64,000 nt of DNA from Pseudevernia furfuracea (Eukaryota > Ascomycota > Lecanoromycetes > Lecanorales > Parmeliaceae), in contig JAIUPT010000030.1 of NCBI GenBank assembly GCA_022315425.1, positions 124,001 through 188,000 on the forward strand, in the 5' to 3' direction. The position numbers and the translations under genes were made by a program. Shown here piece by piece: positions 59,954 to 64,000 of this stretch. Each line of letters opens with the position of its first letter. Within the stretch, counting starts at the first letter, position 1. The notes beneath the pieces were generated by a model. That model saw only the letters and a list, made by a program, of their open reading frames with translations. It did no database searches and was not told the origin of the DNA.

Positions 59954-62036
59954 ATGGCTACACCTCGGCGGCGGTCCTCTCGCATCAAGGGGGAGACACC
60001 TGTAAGTAAACAGCACGGCCAACAGTTTGGCCCCAGCTTTGCCCCCCTCTACCTATGTCGCGGTCCATAAATCCACACTAACTGTGCAATAGTCTCACTT
60101 CAGTGCTACGCCCTTAGCAAACAAACTATCCTCTCTAATCGAACGGGACGAGTCTCCTGCAACGGGCGCCCCACGCTCCCTCAACACACTTGTCTCCTCA
60201 CCTCCCGCCCCTCCAAATACTGCTATAGCGCATGGTAGTTTCGCTGTCCAGTCATCGCCCGTCAAAACACCTCAGACTGCTTCTCGCATACAGCCATCTA
60301 AGGAAGACATGCACCCGAGCAAAGTCCACCAGAGTACTATCAAGCCATCGGCGTCTCGCCAAGGCTTCGGCAGTATCTTTTCTCGAATGACTGGTTCTCC
60401 TTCCAAGCCTACCCTCACAGCGCTCCCTCAACAGACACCATCAAAATCGAAGGGCTCTTTGCCTGACAAACTGACTTCACCTACCTTCGACTTTAGCTTC
60501 GAGCGCCCGGAATCAGACCTCAGTCTCGAGACACAGAAAATCATGGACAGCGTGAGGGAAGAAGCCGCAAAGATCAAAGCGCAGATGGTAGAAGAGCGAA
60601 GCAAACAAGAACACAAAGACGGTGAGACAGACCAGCTCTACGGTGTTGGTGGTCGGAAGATTGCAAAGCCCAAGGGCAAGTCTGGAAGATACAGTGATGT
60701 TCATAAGCAAGAGTTTAAAAAAATGGATTCCATCGCTGGACATGCATCAGTCTGGAAGAACAAAGTCGAGGCCAATGCATCTTCGTTGAAGCGAAGCCCA
60801 TCAAAGGCAGAACTGGATGAGCCTCTCGGGAAACTTCCTCGATCGAAGTCATTTAAAACATTCGGTCAACAGCTTTCGAGCGACCGACTTGAAAATACTT
60901 CGCCGGGCAAGCGTGCCAAGCAGAACCGTTACGATGATACGTCCTCAGCAAGACCGGTCTCACGAGACACTGACCTGGAACTAGAGAGTATACAGACGAC
61001 ATCTGCAAAGGTACAATCTCAGTCCGGCTTGCCAAGCGCTGTCACCACTCCTACAAAGGCATCTTTGGCTCGCTCAGTCAGCGTAAAGTCAATGAAGACT
61101 TCCATGATCCCATCATTGACTAGGTCTGCTTCTACGAAGACTCTTGCAAGCCCAGTAGCGCCAAAGACTGAAGGAAGCAACAAGTATCTCTCTTCGCTTT
61201 CACGCTTTGGTAGCATGAAATCCATCCTTCATCGCTCCCAGCCGAAGTTCTCCGATGATCCTAAAAAGGTTGCAGCAGGCACTCACCTGCCACTCCCTCA
61301 AAGCAAGCTGGACCTTGAGAAAGACTTACCTAGTCTCCCTGGTACCCCGTCAGTGGGTCTGCATCGTTCGCCCACGATGAAACGAGTAGGCTTCACACCC
61401 AGCACCAAGTCTCAGCATGATCTTGCAGCCAACTCGCCATCTCCATCCAAGATTCCAACACCACATCCATCCCATCAATCGCAACCATCTGATGACACCC
61501 TCAAATCCTCCGATCCGATCTCGTATCCGGATCTGGGCAACTCCCCTAATATCACCACCCGCACCAAGATTCCCAAAGCAGCCACCCCTGGCGACTTCAC
61601 CTTCCGCTCCGAGCAGACTATGGATTTCAACACCGCGTCACCTACCGCTGTCACCAGCCCAGGGAGCACAATCCGTCACGTCCGTCCAAGCGGCATCTTG
61701 ACACCCATACCTGCATTCAAGAGCCTCCCTCCAATTCCGCATGGCATGTCAAATAAGAAGCGACGTCGTGCCGAATCTGATACTGAAGCTGAAGACGAAG
61801 AAAATACTGACCCTACGGCAGTAGATGAAGTTGATGATGATCAGCCAAGGGCAAAGAGGCAACGTATGAACGGATCGCAGGAGAAGACGGCGAATACTTC
61901 CTCCCCATTGAAGAGACGTGCAGCTGGGAGCAAAATCCCAAAGCTCGGTGGTGCAAAAGAGAAAGGGAGGATGGGTATTAGCTTAGGAAGATTGAATATG
62001 CTTGCGAGGCCGAAGGAGAGGGGCGCTAGATTTTGA
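59954..62036 (+). CDS. Basic Ser/Pro-rich protein of unknown function, 663 aa
   Basis: Exons 59954..60001 (MATPRRRSSRIKGETP) and 60093..62036, with a 91-bp intron (GTAAGT, branch CACTAAC, acceptor ATAG), phase 0, 663 residues. Low-complexity and basic. Conserved-looking islands are NKLSSLIERDESPATG, FDFSFERPESDLSLETQKIM with a following helix (REEAAKIKAQMVEERSK), GRYSDVHKQEFKKMDSIAGH, and repeated LxRSxSxKTL-type Ser/Thr motifs. Many SP and TP dipeptides suggest cyclin-dependent or MAP kinase phosphorylation. The C-terminus has KKRRRAESD and RAKRQR, likely nuclear localisation signals, then GRLNMLARPKERGARF. A nuclear or microtubule-related role is a guess from texture; I do not recognise the gene. 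No lesion is seen. Confidence 0.85.
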
Positions 62037-63294
62037 ACGAGCTCACCTGAATTAAGTCGGACTTTAAGGCGATGTTGTGGAATAATACGAGCGAGTTTTG
62101 ACGAGAATGCTACGATAGGTTGATGCATGGATGAGAAATGTGGTCGACATGGTGGAACAAAAGTGTTTTTCTTTCTGCTGTGTCATTAATGAAAATTGTA
62201 CTTCTCCAGGAGGCGCACTGCCAGGCGCATACCTGAGAAGATCTAGGCGATCCATGTGTACGATCGAGGAGCACGGTAGATAGTTTCGAATCAATGTCAT
62301 ACATTCACCCTATCTGCGACGACGCATAACAAACCCGCACCTAGCCAACGCGACTCCGCTTCAAAGGCGTTGATCAGTTATCCCCACGCGCCGTCAAATC
62401 GAAGACACGTTCCTCTTTACGAGCGACCTTGCTGATGACTTTGCAAATACAGGAACACCAGCGTTAGCCATGAGATCGCCAGCCTTACCCCTCGCCACTC
62501 CACTCACAAGTACTTTCGCAGTCACATACACGCGCAACCAGGTCAAAGTCAACTCGAACCCTTCCATGTACTGTTTTTTTTCCTTTAAAGAGAGAAGAAA
62601 GAGAAGGTTTTGAGAGGAAAGGCGTGTAAAAAGCGTAATTGATTAAAACGACCGAGGTACTCACTACTCACTCTGGTTGGAAAAGCTTGAAGCTGGCGCC
62701 GACCCAGTCCAGTCCAGTCCAGTCCAAGTCACCTTCTCCAGTACGTAAAGTACTCTACCTACATACATACATACCGCCGCCGGCAATTCCGCCCCCTTCT
62801 GGGCGCTTTATCCCCATGGCGCGACGCTGAAATACCGTGGCACTGTACTTTACTCACTGCCCTTGTGTATGGTATTTGAACAGCAGCGTCGTTGTTGTTG
62901 TTGTTATCACTGTGCATTCGAGGGGCATCTCTGGGAACAGACAGGATCAACGAACGACCTTGGCAAGATTGGAATCGGTGGAGTTATATGTAGAACTTGC
63001 CGGGTTTGGATGGGGAACATTCGCCTTCGAATTTTTCGTTTCCAAAAGGGTGACGGAGTGACGAATCAGGGCATGCGTCTCGAATTAATGCTATCTCAAT
63101 TACTCCTCGGTCTACCGCTTACTAGGCCAGAAGCCGACCTGACCGCCATATCAAATGCTTATCAGTGCTCAAAAGGACGCTCAATCGCTAATATGCAGCA
63201 GGACCAATGCGTTCTTTCCCCTTACCAGCAACCTCCTCATCCGCGTAAAAGTAGCCACCACTCTCAAGACGATGAGCACCAGTCCGTGCTCCAA
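62037..63294. other. Convergent 3' flanks, no gene seen
   Basis: About 1.26 kb between stop codons. Contains small tandem tracts: (GTCCA)n at 62704-62728, (CATA)n at 62760-62773 and (GTT)n near 62890. Frames on both strands are short and unrecognisable. Confidence 0.5.
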
Positions 63295-64000
63295 TCACAT
63301 CTTCATCGTCTTCAAGAAGCCTCCCAAATCGAATTCCTCCTCATACGCCCTTTCATCCCATAACTCTCCCAAGTCATCCAGCCAGCCTTTCTTACCCTTC
63401 TCCTTCACTTCACCAGTGGTCACATCCACCATGTCTTCTTCTCTACCTTCTGTGTCCTTATTGTCAAGCGTAGTGGCGGGCGCCGTCTCGCCGAGATTGA
63501 AAAGATCGAGGATCTGATCCGTTTCCATAGTCGCAAGACCGGCGTTTTGCTGGTTCACCACAGTAGAAGCAACGTCGATTTTGAAGCGTTGGAGACTGGA
63601 GTAAGTTTGAGTCAGCAAAGGATCTTGATAACGTAGATGTGGAGGTGGATGATTGGAAGCGCAACATACTTCAAGATCTTCTCCTCTAACGTCCCCCTTG
63701 TGACCAACCGATACACATTCACAACTTTCTTCTGCCCAATCCTGTGTGCGCGGTCCATAGCCTGCAGATCTTTCTGCGGATTCCAGTCATGCTCCACAAA
63801 GATCACGGTATCGGCACCCGTCAAATTCAGACCTAATCCACCAACGCTGGTGGTCAAGAGAAGACAATCATAGCTGGGATCCGTATTGAATTGGTTGACG
63901 ATGTTCTGTCGCTTATTGGCTTCCACGCTGCCATCCAGGCGCAGGTACTGAACCGAGGGAAGGAAAGCGCGCAGGACATCGTTGGCAACTATATCGAGCA
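63295..64000 (-). CDS. MOT1: MOT1, TBP-displacing Swi2/Snf2 ATPase (3' end only)
   Basis: Partial gene running off the right edge. Exons complement of 63670..64000 (continues) and 63295..63595, with a 74-bp intron (GTATGT to TCCAG). The upstream exon has helicase motifs V and [42 protein letters not shown] and [13 protein letters not shown]. The last exon has the tail specific to Mot1: [26 protein letters not shown] and [12 protein letters not shown]. Mot1 binds TBP through N-terminal HEAT repeats (outside this window) and uses ATP to remove TBP from DNA, redistributing transcription. The spliced junction restores EEKILNLQRFK. No lesion is seen in the visible part. Confidence 0.95.

Overview
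The window is nuclear DNA of a filamentous ascomycete (Pezizomycotina; class not certain, Dothideomycetes is my guess). The evidence is many 47-90 bp GT-AG introns with CTAA-type branch sites, a Zn2Cys6 regulator, a GH5 cellulase, a fungal STAND/NLR immune receptor, and conserved fungal genes (TEF1, EFR3, SEC39, BBP/SF1, MOT1). Genes were assembled from reading frames and splice signals, and reading frame was checked across each junction. Boundaries marked uncertain are my inference.

Layout. 0.9-1.6 kb: a very GC-rich gene for an Ala/Gly/Lys-rich protein. 2.6-3.7 kb: remains of an ankyrin gene. 5.8-7.7 kb: a probable secreted protein of unknown function. 9.4-10.2 kb: a three-exon gene of unknown function. 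12.0-16.0 kb (minus): a four-exon NLR with a HeLo-like N-terminus, a NACHT domain and 16 nearly identical ankyrin repeats. 17.4-27.1 kb (minus, tandem): the housekeeping genes EFR3 (PI4-kinase anchoring), TEF1 (translation) and SEC39 (ER tethering). 27.5-30.0 kb (plus): an F-box-like protein and a Ure2-type glutathione transferase.

31.6-37.5 kb is an accessory block in decay: a lone NRPS-type condensation domain with an altered catalytic motif, a broken phosphotransferase (APH-like) gene, and an intradiol dioxygenase with at least two reading-frame lesions and a non-standard splice donor. 38.0-41.2 kb (plus): a complex I NDUFS5-type subunit and the branchpoint-binding protein BBP, which has a GC-AG intron. 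41.9-44.3 kb (minus): a GH5 endoglucanase with a long repeat-rich tail. 45.5-48.1 kb: a Zn2Cys6 transcription factor. 48.5-51.4 kb: three small genes, one a truncated RRM protein. 51.4-54.7 kb: gene-poor, with a degenerate repeat. 54.7-55.8 kb: a stand-alone RNase H gene of probable retroelement origin. 58.1-59.5 kb: a family III CoA-transferase with a disturbed frame. 60.0-62.0 kb: a basic Ser/Pro-rich protein. 63.3 kb to the right edge: the 3' end of MOT1.

The housekeeping genes are intact over more than 10 kb of coding sequence, so the frame breaks in the accessory genes look like real decay rather than sequencing error. The best candidates for a closer look are the NLR with its homogenised yet locally variable ankyrin array, the altered condensation domain in its decaying neighbourhood, and the RNase H gene.
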